From assembly GCA_017523755.1 (NCBI GenBank), contig JAFWWA010000043.1:1-40600 (forward strand): a stretch of DNA of 40,600 bases. Reading direction: 5' to 3'. Below, piece after piece: positions 32,364-40,600 of this stretch. The notes under the pieces are model-generated. The model was given only the letters and a program-made list of their open reading frames with translations, was not told where the DNA came from and ran no database searches. The stretch's first letter is position 1; every line of letters begins with the position of its first letter. The position numbers and the translations under genes were made by a program. The stretch comes from Christensenellaceae bacterium. GTDB taxonomy: Bacteria > Bacillota > Clostridia > Christensenellales > Christensenellaceae.

Positions 32364-32468
32364 CACACTGTTTTTATTAAAGGAAATCCGGAAGCAGGGC
32401 AGAATTCTATAATTATGGGTGATCCCTTAATACATTTGCTGTGTGAACAGTATCATCGGAGGGCAGTA

Positions 32469-32843
32469 ATGAAGATAGGTATAGTAGGTATTTTCGTGAA
32501 GGATCTTGAGGGGGCAAGGAAGTTCTTTGAGGACTATTTCGGCGCAACTCTCGCCTTCGAATACAATAACGAACAGAAGCAGTATTACTCCTACATAATG
32601 AATGTCGGGGAAAGTCTTCTGGAGCTTATGACCAAGCCTGAGATAGTGGACGAGAAAAAGGACCCGAACAGAACAGGTTACGCTCATATTGGGATAAACG
32701 TAGACAGCCGTGAAAAGCTGGATGAGATAGCTGCCCGTTTCCACGAAGCTGGGTATAAGTTCTTCTATGAGCCCGCGACCGTAGGCGGGAACGAATTAAG
32801 AGCGGTGACATTTGAGGATATCGTGCTCGAGGTCTCGTGCTAA
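32469..32843 (+). CDS. VOC-superfamily (glyoxalase-like) protein
   Basis: 124 aa, one vicinal-oxygen-chelate module pair. The start G-I-V-G-I-F-V-K-D-L-E-G-A-R-K-F-F-E-D-Y-F-G is the classic VOC N-terminus, and H in Y-A-H-I-G-I-N-V near 71-77 with E in V-L-E-V-S near 119-123 gives the usual metal ligands. The reaction is unknown (lactoylglutathione-lyase, epimerase or dioxygenase types share the fold). ATG 32469 is chosen because GGAGGG lies 5 nt upstream; the longer ORF from 32415 lacks such a site. Confidence 0.8.
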   Translation: MKIGIVGIFVKDLEGARKFFEDYFGATLAFEYNNEQKQYYSYIMNVGESLLELMTKPEIVDEKKDPNRTGYAHIGINVDSREKLDEIAARFHEAGYKFFYEPATVGGNELRAVTFEDIVLEVSC

Positions 32844-32893
32844 AGATCTGATATCATGTAAGATAGCTTAAGGCGTTTTAAGGTGGGCATACT

Positions 32894-33742
32894 ATGGATA
32901 AGAACAGCTTTCTTGCGCTTGTAAGGCAGTGTTTTGATGAGATAGAAGGGAATACCGGCTATCTTCCCCTTGAGGATACCGAGATACCAGTGCTTGAGGA
33001 GCCGCTTGTGGGATTCGCTTCGGCGGACGATCCCGTGTTTGAGCTTTTCAGCGATGAGAACGTGATAGGACCCGAATGGAGATCCCCAGGGGAATGGCTT
33101 AAGGGAGCAAGGACGGCAGTCGCTTTTTTCTTCCCGTTCACCGAAGAAGTGAAAAGAAGGGTCAGGGAGAAAAAGGGACCTGTAAGCGCGGCATGGAATA
33201 TCTGCTACGGCAGGAACAATTATCTCGTGAATCAGTTCACCGATTCCCTTATCGCGCGTCTTGAAAAAGAGGGGATAAGAGCCTGCGCTCCGGTAAGGTC
33301 ACCCGATTTCAGAAGGAACGTTATAATGACGGTAAACGGGGAAGCTGAAGACCTGCATTATTCGGTCTCATGGTCAAACAGGCATATCTGCTATGCCGCG
33401 GGGCTCGGTACTTTCGGCATACACAGGCATATCATAACAGAGAAGGGATGCTGCGGGACGCTCGGGTCGATAGTCATGGACCTTGAGATAGAGCCTACAA
33501 AAAGGCAGTATAAAGAAATATACGGATACTGCGATAAATGCGGGAGATGCATTAGCAGATGCCCCGTAAACGCCATAACGAAAGAGCATTTACGGAATCT
33601 TAAGATATGCAGCAAGCATGCAGGGGCTCTGCGTGAAAAATATGACGGAGCGATGTGCGGGAAATGCCTTGTCGGCATACCCTGCGAAAGTGCTGTCCCG
33701 TCAGATACCTCCGCGAAGGATGAAGCCTGCGATAAGGTATGA
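32894..33742 (+). CDS. QueG-like 4Fe-4S protein (epoxyqueuosine-reductase-related)
   Basis: 282 aa. Eight cysteines form two clusters: C213, C216, C219, C223 (C-x2-C-x2-C-x3-C-P), and C239, C255, C258, C264. The N-terminal half has the S-N-R-H-I-C-Y-A-A-G-L-G-T-F-G motif found in QueG and related reductive-dehalogenase-like proteins that bind a corrinoid. True QueG reduces epoxyqueuosine in tRNA, but several related proteins have unknown roles, so the specific name is withheld. The gene overlaps the convergent YhhN gene by 42 nt at the 3' ends. Confidence 0.75.
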   Translation: MDKNSFLALVRQCFDEIEGNTGYLPLEDTEIPVLEEPLVGFASADDPVFELFSDENVIGPEWRSPGEWLKGARTAVAFFFPFTEEVKRRVREKKGPVSAAWNICYGRNNYLVNQFTDSLIARLEKEGIRACAPVRSPDFRRNVIMTVNGEAEDLHYSVSWSNRHICYAAGLGTFGIHRHIITEKGCCGTLGSIVMDLEIEPTKRQYKEIYGYCDKCGRCISRCPVNAITKEHLRNLKICSKHAGALREKYDGAMCGKCLVGIPCESAVPSDTSAKDEACDKV

Positions 33743-34360
33743 CTGGGCTATGATATAGGTCAGCATCACGGCGAATCCACCGTGATCTGTTCTTTTAAGG
33801 AAGATCTCGCGCGAAAGGATGCAGTCTGAGACAACAAAGAAAACTGATCCGATAAGACATATAAGATAGGGCAGGGCAAAGCCTGAAGCGAAAAAAAGGT
33901 ACAGGGAAGCTGCCCCGGTGGATGAGAGGAATACGGAGTATATGATGCCCAGAGGCCTGAATCTGCCGCTGCAGTGGGAAACGGCTGCCTTCCATGCGAT
34001 AAAGACCGTGAGTAGCATGTAAAGGATGGACAGATATCCTGCAGGAAGCCATTCCCTAACTGAAAGGATCATGCCAAGCGAATAGCTTATATGGCCCATT
34101 GCAAAGAAGATGATCCCTCCGATGCTGTTTATGTCCCTGTCTCCTAAAAGGATCACGTCTCCTGCCCATCCGAAAAAGAGCGCAGCAAGTATGAAGACGT
34201 TCGGATGCTCCGAGAAAGTCGCATATATCACGGCAAGCACGGGCATGAGGAGCGTCTTTCCCATGATCCGCATCGCGCTTCTGCGTTTCAAGTATCCCAC
34301 AAGCGTCAGGATTATGGTAATAGAATATATGACTGTTAGAACGGTCTTGGTCATATCCAT
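33701..34360 (-). CDS. YhhN-family membrane protein (lysoplasmalogenase-like)
   Basis: 219 aa with about seven to eight TM helices. Conserved family motifs are visible: F-F-G-W-A-G-D-V-I-L-L-G near residues 64-75, and F-V-V-S-D-C-I-L-S near 180. The two aspartates are the proposed catalytic pair of YhhN/TMEM86 lysoplasmalogenases, which hydrolyse the vinyl ether of lysoplasmalogens. Clostridia do make plasmalogens, which fits. ATG 34360 is preferred over GTG 34369 because AGGTG lies 7 nt upstream. It ends inside the convergent QueG-like gene. Confidence 0.8.
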   Translation of the reverse strand: MDMTKTVLTVIYSITIILTLVGYLKRRSAMRIMGKTLLMPVLAVIYATFSEHPNVFILAALFFGWAGDVILLGDRDINSIGGIIFFAMGHISYSLGMILSVREWLPAGYLSILYMLLTVFIAWKAAVSHCSGRFRPLGIIYSVFLSSTGAASLYLFFASGFALPYLICLIGSVFFVVSDCILSREIFLKRTDHGGFAVMLTYIIAQSYLIAGFILRGGI

Positions 34361-34398
34361 GATAGTCACCTGATAAAATGATTATATCATGGGGAGGT

Positions 34399-34457
34399 CC
34401 TGTATATGAATAGCCCGGCAGAATATACAGGCGTTTCATTTTTATAAAACAGCCGGG
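34399..34457 (+). promoter_or_regulatory. Hairpin with pseudoknot-capable loop upstream of the UvrA-like gene
   Basis: CCTGTATAT (34399-34407) pairs perfectly with ATATACAGG (34423-34431). The 15-nt loop contains CCCGGC (34414-34419), which is complementary to GCCGGG (34452-34457). The two pairings can coexist as a pseudoknot. It overlaps the short leader ORF. Confidence 0.5.
34406..34447 (+). CDS. Short leader ORF (13 aa) before the UvrA-like gene
   Basis: ATG 34406 lies 8 nt after GGGGAGG (34391-34397), a better ribosome binding site than that of the downstream gene. It encodes [13 protein letters not shown] and stops at 34447, 36 nt before the TTG start of the UvrA-like gene. The layout is that of leader peptides controlling resistance genes, but expression is unproven. 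Confidence 0.45.
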   Translation: MNSPAEYTGVSFL

Positions 34458-34483
34458 AAATAAAAACAGAAAGGTCATAAGAT

Positions 34484-36973
34484 TTGGACGTAAAAAAAGA
34501 AAGACCCGATAAGATCAGGATAAGAGGGGCGAGGGTCCATAACCTGAAGAATATCGACGCGGATATCCCGCTTGGCGGAATCGTAGGGATAGCAGGAGTC
34601 TCGGGCTCCGGAAAATCATCGCTTGCTCTTGGAGTGCTTTATGCGGAAGGCTCAAGAAGATACCTTGAATCGCTTTCCACGTACACAAGGCGGAGGATGA
34701 CACAGGCCGCGAAGGCCGATGTCGATGAAGTCCTCTATGTGCCTGCATCACTTGCGCTTCATCAGCGGCCGGCCGTACCAGGCATCCGTTCGACCTTCGG
34801 GACAGGGACTGAGCTTCTCAACAGCCTGCGTCTCATGTTCTCAAGGCTTGGAAGCCACAGATGCAAAAACGGACATTATCTCTCTCCGTCCATGGCGGTC
34901 GCCGCCGAGCAGGAGCTCATATGTCCGGAATGCGGCGATCATTTTTACGGGCCCGGGGCCGAGGAGCTCGCCTTCAACAGCCAGGGCGCGTGCCCTAACT
35001 GCGACGGTACCGGGATCGTGCGTGTCGTGGATGAACCCACCCTTGTGCCTGATGAATCCCTTTCCATCGATGAGGGGGCGGTCCTTCCGTGGCAGACTCT
35101 GATGTGGTCTCTTATGAAGGATATTGCAAGAGACCTTGGAGTACGTACCGACGTTCCTTTCAGGGAGCTGACGGAAAAGGAAAGAGAGATCGTTTTCCAC
35201 GGACCCGCGGTAAAAAGACACATCGTCTATCAGAATCAGACGAGCGGAGCTGCCGGAGAGATGGATTTCACATACTTCAACGCAACGTATACCGTTCAGA
35301 ATGCTCTTTCCAGAGTAAAGGATGAGAAGGGCATGAAGCGCGTCGAAAAATTCCTAAGACTGTCGGTATGCCCGGAATGCGGAGGGACCAGACTCTCGGA
35401 AAAAGCAAGGGAGCCCAGGATAATGGGAATAAACCTTGCGGAAGCCTGTAAAATGACGTTAAGGGAATCAGTCAAATGGGTGTCGGAAGTTCCGGATTCC
35501 ATGCCTGAAGAGATGAAGCCCATGGCAAGGAGCATATGTGAGTCATATCTTTCGGTATCAAAAAGACTCATGGATCTGGGGCTGTCCTATCTGACTATTG
35601 ACCGGGCGGCGTCAACGCTCTCTACCGGTGAAAGGCAGAGAATGCAGCTTGCAAGAGCGGTAAGAAACAGGACCACAGGGGTGCTTTATGTGCTTGACGA
35701 ACCGTCTGTAGGGCTTCATCCCGCAAATATCGAAGGACTTACCGGTGTGATGCATGATCTTGTAGCTGATGGAAATACTGTCCTGCTCGTAGATCATGAC
35801 GTCCAGATACTTAAGGAATCCGACTGGCTGATAGAGATGGGGCCGGGAGCCGGCGCTGACGGAGGCAGGATACTGGCGGAAGGGACTCTTGACGAGATCA
35901 TGGCAAACGGTGCTTCCGTTATCGCACCGTTCCTTAAGGGAAACAGCAGTATTATAAGCGGACCTTCTCTTCACAGTCTTAAAAATGCCGGATATATCCG
36001 TATGAAGACACGCCCTGTGCATACTGTAAAAGCACTAGACGTTATGATACCTAAGGGACAGCTGACTGTGATCACCGGCGTTTCAGGATCCGGAAAGACC
36101 ACGATGGTGCTTGAGAGCCTTGTACCGGGGCTTGAATCACTGATAAGCGGAACGGCACTTCCTGAACATGTTGAGATGATAGAGGCTGAGGGTATAAACC
36201 ATGTAAAGCTGATAGACGCATCTCCCATAGGCATAAACATCCGCTCCACGGTAGCGACCTATGCAAATATCCATGATGAACTGCGGAAGATATTTGCCAG
36301 GAGCAGGGACGCAAGGGAGAAAGGATACAGGGCAGGAGATTTCTCATACAATACGGGCTCGCTCAGGTGTCCCGTATGCGACGGGACCGGGTCTGTGAGC
36401 CTTGACGTGCAGTTTCTGCCGGATGTCGATATACCGTGTCCCGAATGCAGAGGCTCGAGATATTCTAAGGCTGCGTATACGGTAAAGATCAGGAACAGGG
36501 CAGGGGAGGAAAGATCCATGCCTGAGCTCATGTCGATGGATGTCGGCACAGCTGCAGATTTCCTTAATGATATGAAGAGCGTCGCACCGAAGCTGTCCGT
36601 GTTAAAAGAACTGGGTCTTTCATATCTTACGCTTGGAGAGGAGACACCGAGCCTTTCGGGAGGAGAAGCGCAGAGGCTCAAGCTCGCGAGCGAGATGGGA
36701 AGGATACAGGAAGACAGTCTGTTCGTTTTTGACGAACCGACGATAGGCCTGCATCCTCTCGATGTTATGACTCTGCTCAGGGTCTTCAGGACACTTATAG
36801 ACAACGGAGCCACGGTAGTGGTGATAGAGCATGACCTTGATGTGATACGGAATGCCGATCATGTGATAGACATGGGCCCCGGGGGCGGGGATGAGGGCGG
36901 CAGGATCGTTGCCTGCGGTACTCCTGATGAGATCAGAGCATGCAAAGACAGTGTCACCGGCAGATTCATATAG
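34484..36973 (+). CDS. Class II UvrA-like ABC ATPase lacking the UvrB-binding insert
   Basis: 829 aa against about 940 for housekeeping UvrA. Walker A of site 1 is G-V-S-G-S-G-K-S at 38-45; signatures are L-S-T-G-E-R-Q near 376 and L-S-G-G-E-A-Q near 723; Walker B/D-loops are V-L-D-E-P-S-V-G and V-F-D-E-P-T-I-G. Zinc-finger cysteine pairs (C-P-E-C-G, C-P-N-C-D-G, C-P-V-C-D-G, C-P-E-C-R-G) are kept. The stretch after the first G-S-H-R-C (about residues 125-150) is only about 30 residues, where UvrA1 carries its UvrB-binding domain. This is the layout of UvrA2/DrrC proteins, some of which protect against DNA-intercalating drugs. The start is TTG; no upstream ATG is in frame. The site AAAGG is weak. 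Confidence 0.85.
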   Translation: MDVKKERPDKIRIRGARVHNLKNIDADIPLGGIVGIAGVSGSGKSSLALGVLYAEGSRRYLESLSTYTRRRMTQAAKADVDEVLYVPASLALHQRPAVPGIRSTFGTGTELLNSLRLMFSRLGSHRCKNGHYLSPSMAVAAEQELICPECGDHFYGPGAEELAFNSQGACPNCDGTGIVRVVDEPTLVPDESLSIDEGAVLPWQTLMWSLMKDIARDLGVRTDVPFRELTEKEREIVFHGPAVKRHIVYQNQTSGAAGEMDFTYFNATYTVQNALSRVKDEKGMKRVEKFLRLSVCPECGGTRLSEKAREPRIMGINLAEACKMTLRESVKWVSEVPDSMPEEMKPMARSICESYLSVSKRLMDLGLSYLTIDRAASTLSTGERQRMQLARAVRNRTTGVLYVLDEPSVGLHPANIEGLTGVMHDLVADGNTVLLVDHDVQILKESDWLIEMGPGAGADGGRILAEGTLDEIMANGASVIAPFLKGNSSIISGPSLHSLKNAGYIRMKTRPVHTVKALDVMIPKGQLTVITGVSGSGKTTMVLESLVPGLESLISGTALPEHVEMIEAEGINHVKLIDASPIGINIRSTVATYANIHDELRKIFARSRDAREKGYRAGDFSYNTGSLRCPVCDGTGSVSLDVQFLPDVDIPCPECRGSRYSKAAYTVKIRNRAGEERSMPELMSMDVGTAADFLNDMKSVAPKLSVLKELGLSYLTLGEETPSLSGGEAQRLKLASEMGRIQEDSLFVFDEPTIGLHPLDVMTLLRVFRTLIDNGATVVVIEHDLDVIRNADHVIDMGPGGGDEGGRIVACGTPDEIRACKDSVTGRFI

Positions 36974-37031
36974 GAATGGCCTGCATATCGGCCGATACAG
37001 AAGAAAACTGGACGGTGAAACACCAAAAGAG

Positions 37032-37060
37032 TTGAACCGCTTCCGATGTTGATATATATT
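37032..37060 (+). promoter_or_regulatory. Promoter of the lipoprotein gene
   Basis: TTGAAC (37032-37037), 17-nt spacer, TATATT (37055-37060), with the start codon 58 nt downstream. Confidence 0.6.
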
Positions 37061-37089
37061 TGCATGTGTACTGCAAATAAAGGCATCAG

Positions 37090-37104
37090 AACCTGTTACA
37101 GGTT
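37090..37104 (+). repeat. Perfect hairpin touching the lipoprotein ribosome binding site
   Basis: AACCTG-TTA-CAGGTT (up to 7 bp) ends exactly where AAAGGAGG (37105-37112) begins. It is an operator or translational control element candidate. Confidence 0.4.
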
Positions 37105-37118
37105 AAAGGAGGATCAAA

Positions 37119-37727
37119 ATGATAAGAAAGAGCATAGTTCTCATACTTGCTGTTCTTGCAGCGATGCTTGTTTTTGCTTCTTGCAAGCCGGCAAAGGAAA
37201 GTGAAGAGCAGTTATCTCCCGACAGTTTCAAGACATTCGCCGATATTTCATCAGCCCTGCCGGAAGAAAAATGGACCTGGCAGCTGAACGGAACAACGGT
37301 CGGATACATGTTCGAGCTGAACGGCAAATACTACAGGGCACTGTCTGAGATCGATGAGGAGACGGCAGACAAGATACTGGAACTCACCTTCGGCAACGAA
37401 GAAGATATGAAAGAATCGGAAAAGATGGTCTCCGCGATCGAGATAGGCAATGTCGAAGATATCACGGACGACCTGCTTACAAAAGATGAGATGGCTCAGT
37501 ATAAGGGGAAGAAGGGCCAGGTGTTCTTTGACGAAGACTGGGAAGAGCAGGGATATATGCTTGAAAGCATGGTGTTCTATCTAAGCCATGGACATTTCCT
37601 GTACAGCGTTACCTTTGAGGGGAGCGTACCTGAATCCGAGTGGGATTCATTCGAATATGGCAATATCGCCGATTTTACCGTAAAGTCCGTCGAGTTACAG
37701 ACAATGGGTCCGAACATAATAGACTGA
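37119..37727 (+). CDS. Secreted lipoprotein of unknown function
   Basis: 202 aa. Lipoprotein signal peptide: M-I-R-K start, hydrophobic core, lipobox V-F-A-S-C with C22 as the lipid anchor. The mature part is acidic and mixed alpha/beta (for example T-W-Q-L-N-G-T-T-V-G-Y-M-F-E near 53-66, and H-F-L-Y-S-V-T-F-E-G near 162-171). No family is recognised. It would be anchored on the outer face of the membrane. AAAGGAGG precedes the ATG, and an own promoter and terminator make it monocistronic. Confidence 0.7.
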   Translation: MIRKSIVLILAVLAAMLVFASCKPAKESEEQLSPDSFKTFADISSALPEEKWTWQLNGTTVGYMFELNGKYYRALSEIDEETADKILELTFGNEEDMKESEKMVSAIEIGNVEDITDDLLTKDEMAQYKGKKGQVFFDEDWEEQGYMLESMVFYLSHGHFLYSVTFEGSVPESEWDSFEYGNIADFTVKSVELQTMGPNIID

Positions 37728-37743
37728 CTTATGTGAAAGAGAC

Positions 37744-37785
37744 AAAAAGGCATCGCCCGAAAAAACTTCAGGCAATGCCTTTTTT
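37744..37785. terminator. Bidirectional terminator between lipoprotein and ATC-hydrolase-like genes
   Basis: AAAAAGGCAT (37744-37753) pairs with ATGCCTTTTT (37775-37784); an inner GCC/GGC pair extends it. T runs on both strands. Confidence 0.8.
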
Positions 37786-37818
37786 ATTGTCAAAGGACGA
37801 TATCTATCTCAAAGCAGT

Positions 37819-38319
37819 CTATCTCACCCTGTCGAAGTGCAGGCAGCATACAGGACATCCCTCAGCTATGGTGCCTCTTAATTCGAAACTCAGGAACGGG
37901 AAGACCTTCGCGAGCTCTCTGTCGCCTTCCATGGTGACGTCGCAGAGATGCGCTATCTCCTCAGGGCTCCTTCCCTGTTTTTCCCATGCAGCTACATAGG
38001 GGCAGTAATGGAAATGGATCTCAAGCTCATCCTCGGTGTTTTTTACCGTCTCCATCTCGTACACGTCATGATTGTGATCCGTTCCGAAGATCCTTCTGAA
38101 TTCATCAAAGCTGTCAGGATCATCCATGCAGTCCCTCATCCTCTTGCCGTTGTCGGAACCGTATTTCCCTATGGCTCTTCTTGCGAAATCATCGCTGATA
38201 CCTTCCTGCTTTGCCTCATCGATCATATTTCCGATCGTATCGGCTCTCCTTCCGCTGATCTCTCTCATTCCGTCGACTGCGAAATTCCTTATGGAAGGTA
38301 CGTTATTGTCAAATGCCAT
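37819..38319 (-). CDS. L-2-amino-thiazoline-4-carboxylate hydrolase-like protein
   Basis: 166 aa, cytoplasmic. The C-terminal half matches the ATC hydrolase-like family: F-H-Y-C-P-Y-V-A-A-W near 102-111, I-A-H-L-C-D-V-T-M near 121-129, D-R-E-L near 132, and T-I-A-E-G-C-P-V-C near 150-158. Characterised members open a thiazoline ring to S-carbamoyl-cysteine in cysteine formation, but most Clostridia homologues are uncharacterised. Conserved C and H residues could form the active site. AGGAG precedes the ATG. It lies downstream of the GH42 gene on the same strand, 64 nt apart. Confidence 0.7.
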   Translation of the reverse strand: MAFDNNVPSIRNFAVDGMREISGRRADTIGNMIDEAKQEGISDDFARRAIGKYGSDNGKRMRDCMDDPDSFDEFRRIFGTDHNHDVYEMETVKNTEDELEIHFHYCPYVAAWEKQGRSPEEIAHLCDVTMEGDRELAKVFPFLSFELRGTIAEGCPVCCLHFDRVR

Positions 38320-38383
38320 CTGTATCGCTCCTTTCAGATACTTTAATTATTCCTGACTGGATATATGATATGATACCACATAA

Positions 38384-40423
38384 TCAGAAAATGAGCACTC
38401 TTGTCCCGTATGGCTCGAGCGTGATCTCTCCCTTTACGGCATCTCCTGTTATCATATCTTTCATCTCTCCTTTTATTTCGGCTCTGTGCTGTGAGCAGTC
38501 GAAATTGAGAAGGAAGGCGGCTTTTCTGCCGTTTCCAAGCTCTCTTACCGCAAGCTCCGTTTCGGGATCCGTGTCTATTATGCCCCTAAAAGGCTCTGCC
38601 ATGCCAAGATACTTAAGGAGAGCTTCTGCTGTACCGGCATTTATCGCAACGGCAACATAGATGCATCTTCCGCTGCCAAGACGGTGAGCCGTCACTGCCG
38701 GCAGGCCCTTCACATCTCCTGTCTCAAACACCGAAAGCACATCAGTATCTCCTTCAGCCCTGATATAATCAGTGAAGCCTTCGGCTCTAAGCTCTGTTCC
38801 GTTTAATGTGAAGCGTATGTCTTCCTCGTTTGGACCAATATTGGAGTATTCGAACACATCGACTCCGGCAACATCCCTCAAAAGACCCGGGAGCAGCCGC
38901 ATCGGGCATCTGCCGCTTATATCCTTCACGCCTGTCCTGGCGCCTAATATAAGCGTGCCACCTTCTTTCACGTAATCCCTCAGGAGCCCGGCGCGTTTTT
39001 CCGTTATTATATAGGGATGCGGATAGAAGAGGGCCTTATATCTTAAGAGGCTTTCCATTTTGGTGTCATCTTTGAGATCAAGGTAATCTACAGGGGAGTG
39101 GGTGAGCTCTGAAGCCCTGAATATCCCCATGTCGCTTATATCGAGCAGTTTTCCGTGGGTCATATCTATCTTAGCGTCCCAGTCGTTGTCATAGTCACGG
39201 ACTATGGCGATATCAGCGATATACCTGCTGCCGGCTATATCCTTAAGGCTGTCGAGCTTTTTTGACAATGCCGCTGCTTCATCAAGCACCCTGTTGTCCC
39301 TGTTTGACCAGGGAAGCAGCCCGTTCCAGTATATCTCGGTGCCGAAGGTGCATGTGCGCCACCTGAAGAAGCTTATATAATCGGCTCCGTGAGCTATGCT
39401 CTGCATTGCCCAGAGCGTCATCTGGCCGGGTTTCGGAAGGGGAGCCGGTATGTTGTGGACCCATCCGTTCGAGCCTGACTGCTGCTCCATGACTCCGAAA
39501 TGCGGGCAGATGGATCTTACAAGGGAAAGGCTTCTGCTCCATCTCCTGTCCCTAAGCCCTGACCATTCGTTCACTTCGTTAGTCGCGAAGTTTGAATATG
39601 AGTCGTACATATAGATGTCAAGGGAGCTGTCTGTCATCAGATGATTGTCCATATTGCCGAACATGCCGTTAGTAGTGATGAAATCGTTCTCCTTTTTATA
39701 CTTCCTTATGATCTCAGCCTGAAGGGAGCAGTAGGAAAGAGCGCTTTCTGAGATGAACCTTATGTAATCGAGATGCTGGTGCGGATTTATGAAATCGTTA
39801 TTGGTGGTCCTCGGAACGAATATCTCGTCCCAATCCGTATATGTCTGGTTCCAGAAAACCGTTCCCCAGGCGTCGTTAAGCGCGTCCAAAGTCCCGTACT
39901 TTTCCTTAAGGAAGGATCTGAACGCGATGCTGTCGGAAGCTGAATAGAACATATCGTTCTCACAGTTGAGCTCGTTGTCTATCTGCCAGCCTATTATGCT
40001 CTTCCGTTTCCCGTAATGTGACGCGATCTTTTCTACTATCCTTTCCGTCAGCTTTTTGTAGACCGGTGAGTTGTAGTTGTACTGCCGCCTCATGCCGTGC
40101 CTTATAAGGACTCCGTCCTTCCTGGCGTTAAGCACCTCGGGATATTTCTCTGTGAGCCATGCCGGGGGAGTGGCCGTAGGCGTACAGAATATGACCTTCA
40201 TGGGAGTCGTTTCGACAAGGTCCATGAATTCGTCGAAGAATGAGAAATCGAAGGTCCCTTCAGTCAGCTCACACTTCGACCACGCGAATTCAGCTATCCT
40301 TATAGTGTGTATCCCGTGGCTCAGCATACGCTCGATATCATCTTTCCACAGTTCCTTAGGCCAGTGCTCAGGATAGTAGCATGTGCCTATGGAAAGTCTG
40401 TCAAAAATCTGTCTTTCTGTCAT
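38384..40423 (-). CDS. GH42 family beta-galactosidase
   Basis: 679 aa, the GH42 length. The TIM barrel starts G-T-C-Y-Y-P-E-H-W near residue 13, the family hallmark. The acid/base is E151 in I-D-N-E-L-N and the nucleophile E313 in V-M-E-Q-Q-S-G. A GATase-like trimerisation domain (about 395-600) and a small beta-sandwich follow. It releases terminal beta-D-galactose from oligosaccharides in the cytoplasm (no signal peptide). ATG 40423 is chosen for its AAGGAG site and the domain start; an ORF extension to 40477 lacks a site. No sugar transporter gene is next to it. An IS3-type transposase end lies 118 nt upstream. Confidence 0.92.
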   Translation of the reverse strand: MTERQIFDRLSIGTCYYPEHWPKELWKDDIERMLSHGIHTIRIAEFAWSKCELTEGTFDFSFFDEFMDLVETTPMKVIFCTPTATPPAWLTEKYPEVLNARKDGVLIRHGMRRQYNYNSPVYKKLTERIVEKIASHYGKRKSIIGWQIDNELNCENDMFYSASDSIAFRSFLKEKYGTLDALNDAWGTVFWNQTYTDWDEIFVPRTTNNDFINPHQHLDYIRFISESALSYCSLQAEIIRKYKKENDFITTNGMFGNMDNHLMTDSSLDIYMYDSYSNFATNEVNEWSGLRDRRWSRSLSLVRSICPHFGVMEQQSGSNGWVHNIPAPLPKPGQMTLWAMQSIAHGADYISFFRWRTCTFGTEIYWNGLLPWSNRDNRVLDEAAALSKKLDSLKDIAGSRYIADIAIVRDYDNDWDAKIDMTHGKLLDISDMGIFRASELTHSPVDYLDLKDDTKMESLLRYKALFYPHPYIITEKRAGLLRDYVKEGGTLILGARTGVKDISGRCPMRLLPGLLRDVAGVDVFEYSNIGPNEEDIRFTLNGTELRAEGFTDYIRAEGDTDVLSVFETGDVKGLPAVTAHRLGSGRCIYVAVAINAGTAEALLKYLGMAEPFRGIIDTDPETELAVRELGNGRKAAFLLNFDCSQHRAEIKGEMKDMITGDAVKGEITLEPYGTRVLIF

Positions 40424-40507
40424 ATCAGTTCTCCTTTTTGGGAAAAGGCGCCCGTACCTTGGTGTGCTCTCCGTCAAGCAGACAGTAAAATATCATAAGG
40501 TTTTCGT

Positions 40508-40534
40508 GCAAGAGCATCCCTCGTGGGTGCTCTT
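40508..40534. repeat. Hairpin next to the transposase end
   Basis: CAAGAGCA (40508-40515) and TGCTCTTG (40527-40534) are perfect complements, extended by CC/GG on the inside. It directly follows the transposase stop on the minus strand and lacks a long T run; it may belong to the element's end. Confidence 0.5.
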
Positions 40535-40540
40535 GTTTCG

Positions 40541-40600
40541 TTAGGCAGCGAGTTTCATCGCCCGCACTTCCATCGGCGTCAGGATGCCTAGGTTTCTTTG
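40541..40600 (-). CDS. C-terminus of an IS3-family transposase (partial)
   Basis: Reading in from the right edge on the minus strand, the last 19 codons encode Q-R-N-L-G-I-L-T-P-M-E-V-R-A-M-K-L-A-A followed by TAA (40543-40541). The L-G-x-L-T-P-M-E-V/Y pattern is the usual end of the DDE transposase (OrfB) of IS3/IS150 elements. The rest lies outside the window. It runs in the same direction as the GH42 gene and may supply read-through transcription to it. Confidence 0.6.
   Translation of the reverse strand, partial: QRNLGILTPMEVRAMKLAA

Noticed and set aside
34484..36973. Housekeeping uvrA
   Set aside because: The UvrB-binding insert is absent and no uvrB is adjacent; the length fits class II UvrA.

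Overview
The window looks like a chromosomal segment of an anaerobic member of the Bacillota, most likely class Clostridia. The evidence is strong AGGAGG-type ribosome binding sites, consensus TTGACA/TATAAT promoters, compact operons on both strands, an ECF vitamin-type transporter, ferredoxin-like 4Fe-4S proteins, and heavy use of AGG and ATA codons. No rRNA, tRNA, CRISPR array, plasmid or phage module is visible. The only mobile-element trace is the last 19 codons of an IS3-type transposase at the right edge.

Layout. 1-1751 (+): the C-terminal part of an EF-G/TetM-like translation GTPase fused to a Rae1/YacP-type NYN nuclease, overlapping a YlmH-like S4 RNA-binding protein; this looks like a translation quality-control operon. 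1752-4302 (+): a phenylalanine-rich leader peptide with an attenuator, followed by phenylacetate-CoA ligase, a hotdog thioesterase and a double-ACT protein. 4370-6794 (+): a structured leader and tandem-repeat promoter, then threonine dehydrogenase and 2-amino-3-ketobutyrate CoA ligase (threonine to glycine). 13563-6853 (-): a seven-gene operon encoding ECF transporter S, fused A-A' and T subunits, a PepV-like dipeptidase, two paralogous SAM hydrolases (DUF62) and a small P-loop kinase. 13849-16588 (+): AbgB-like amidohydrolase, a one-TM coiled-coil protein and a TPR protein. 16731-17510 (+): HpcH/HpaI aldolase. 17597-18816 (-): NUDIX hydrolase and a polytopic membrane protein. 18970-20349 (+): a second M20 amidohydrolase. 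20524-23642: GNAT acetyltransferase, alpha/beta hydrolase, SDR and a membrane protein. 23744-25495 (-): an unusual TIM-barrel, glycosidase-like protein, divergent from an aldo/keto reductase with two 4Fe-4S clusters. 27013-28293 (-): an M15 D,D-carboxypeptidase lipoprotein. 28570-31695 (+): a catabolic-looking operon of Gfo/Idh oxidoreductase, MoaF-like protein and amidohydrolase. 31737-34360: nitroreductase, VOC protein, QueG-like ferredoxin protein and a YhhN protein. 34406-36973 (+): a short leader ORF and a class II UvrA lacking the UvrB-binding insert. 37119-38319: a lipoprotein and an ATC-hydrolase-like protein. 38384-40423 (-): GH42 beta-galactosidase.

The most notable signals are three. 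First, the ribosome-directed GTPase-nuclease fusion coupled to YlmH. Second, a Phe-codon leader with a 13-bp terminator stem in front of phenylacetate-CoA ligase, which suggests that this ligase serves phenylalanine synthesis from phenylacetate. Third, the ECF transporter/SAM-hydrolase pair/dipeptidase operon, whose substrate cannot be read from the sequence. Everything here was read by eye from the sequence. Family names rest on remembered motifs, and no database search was run.
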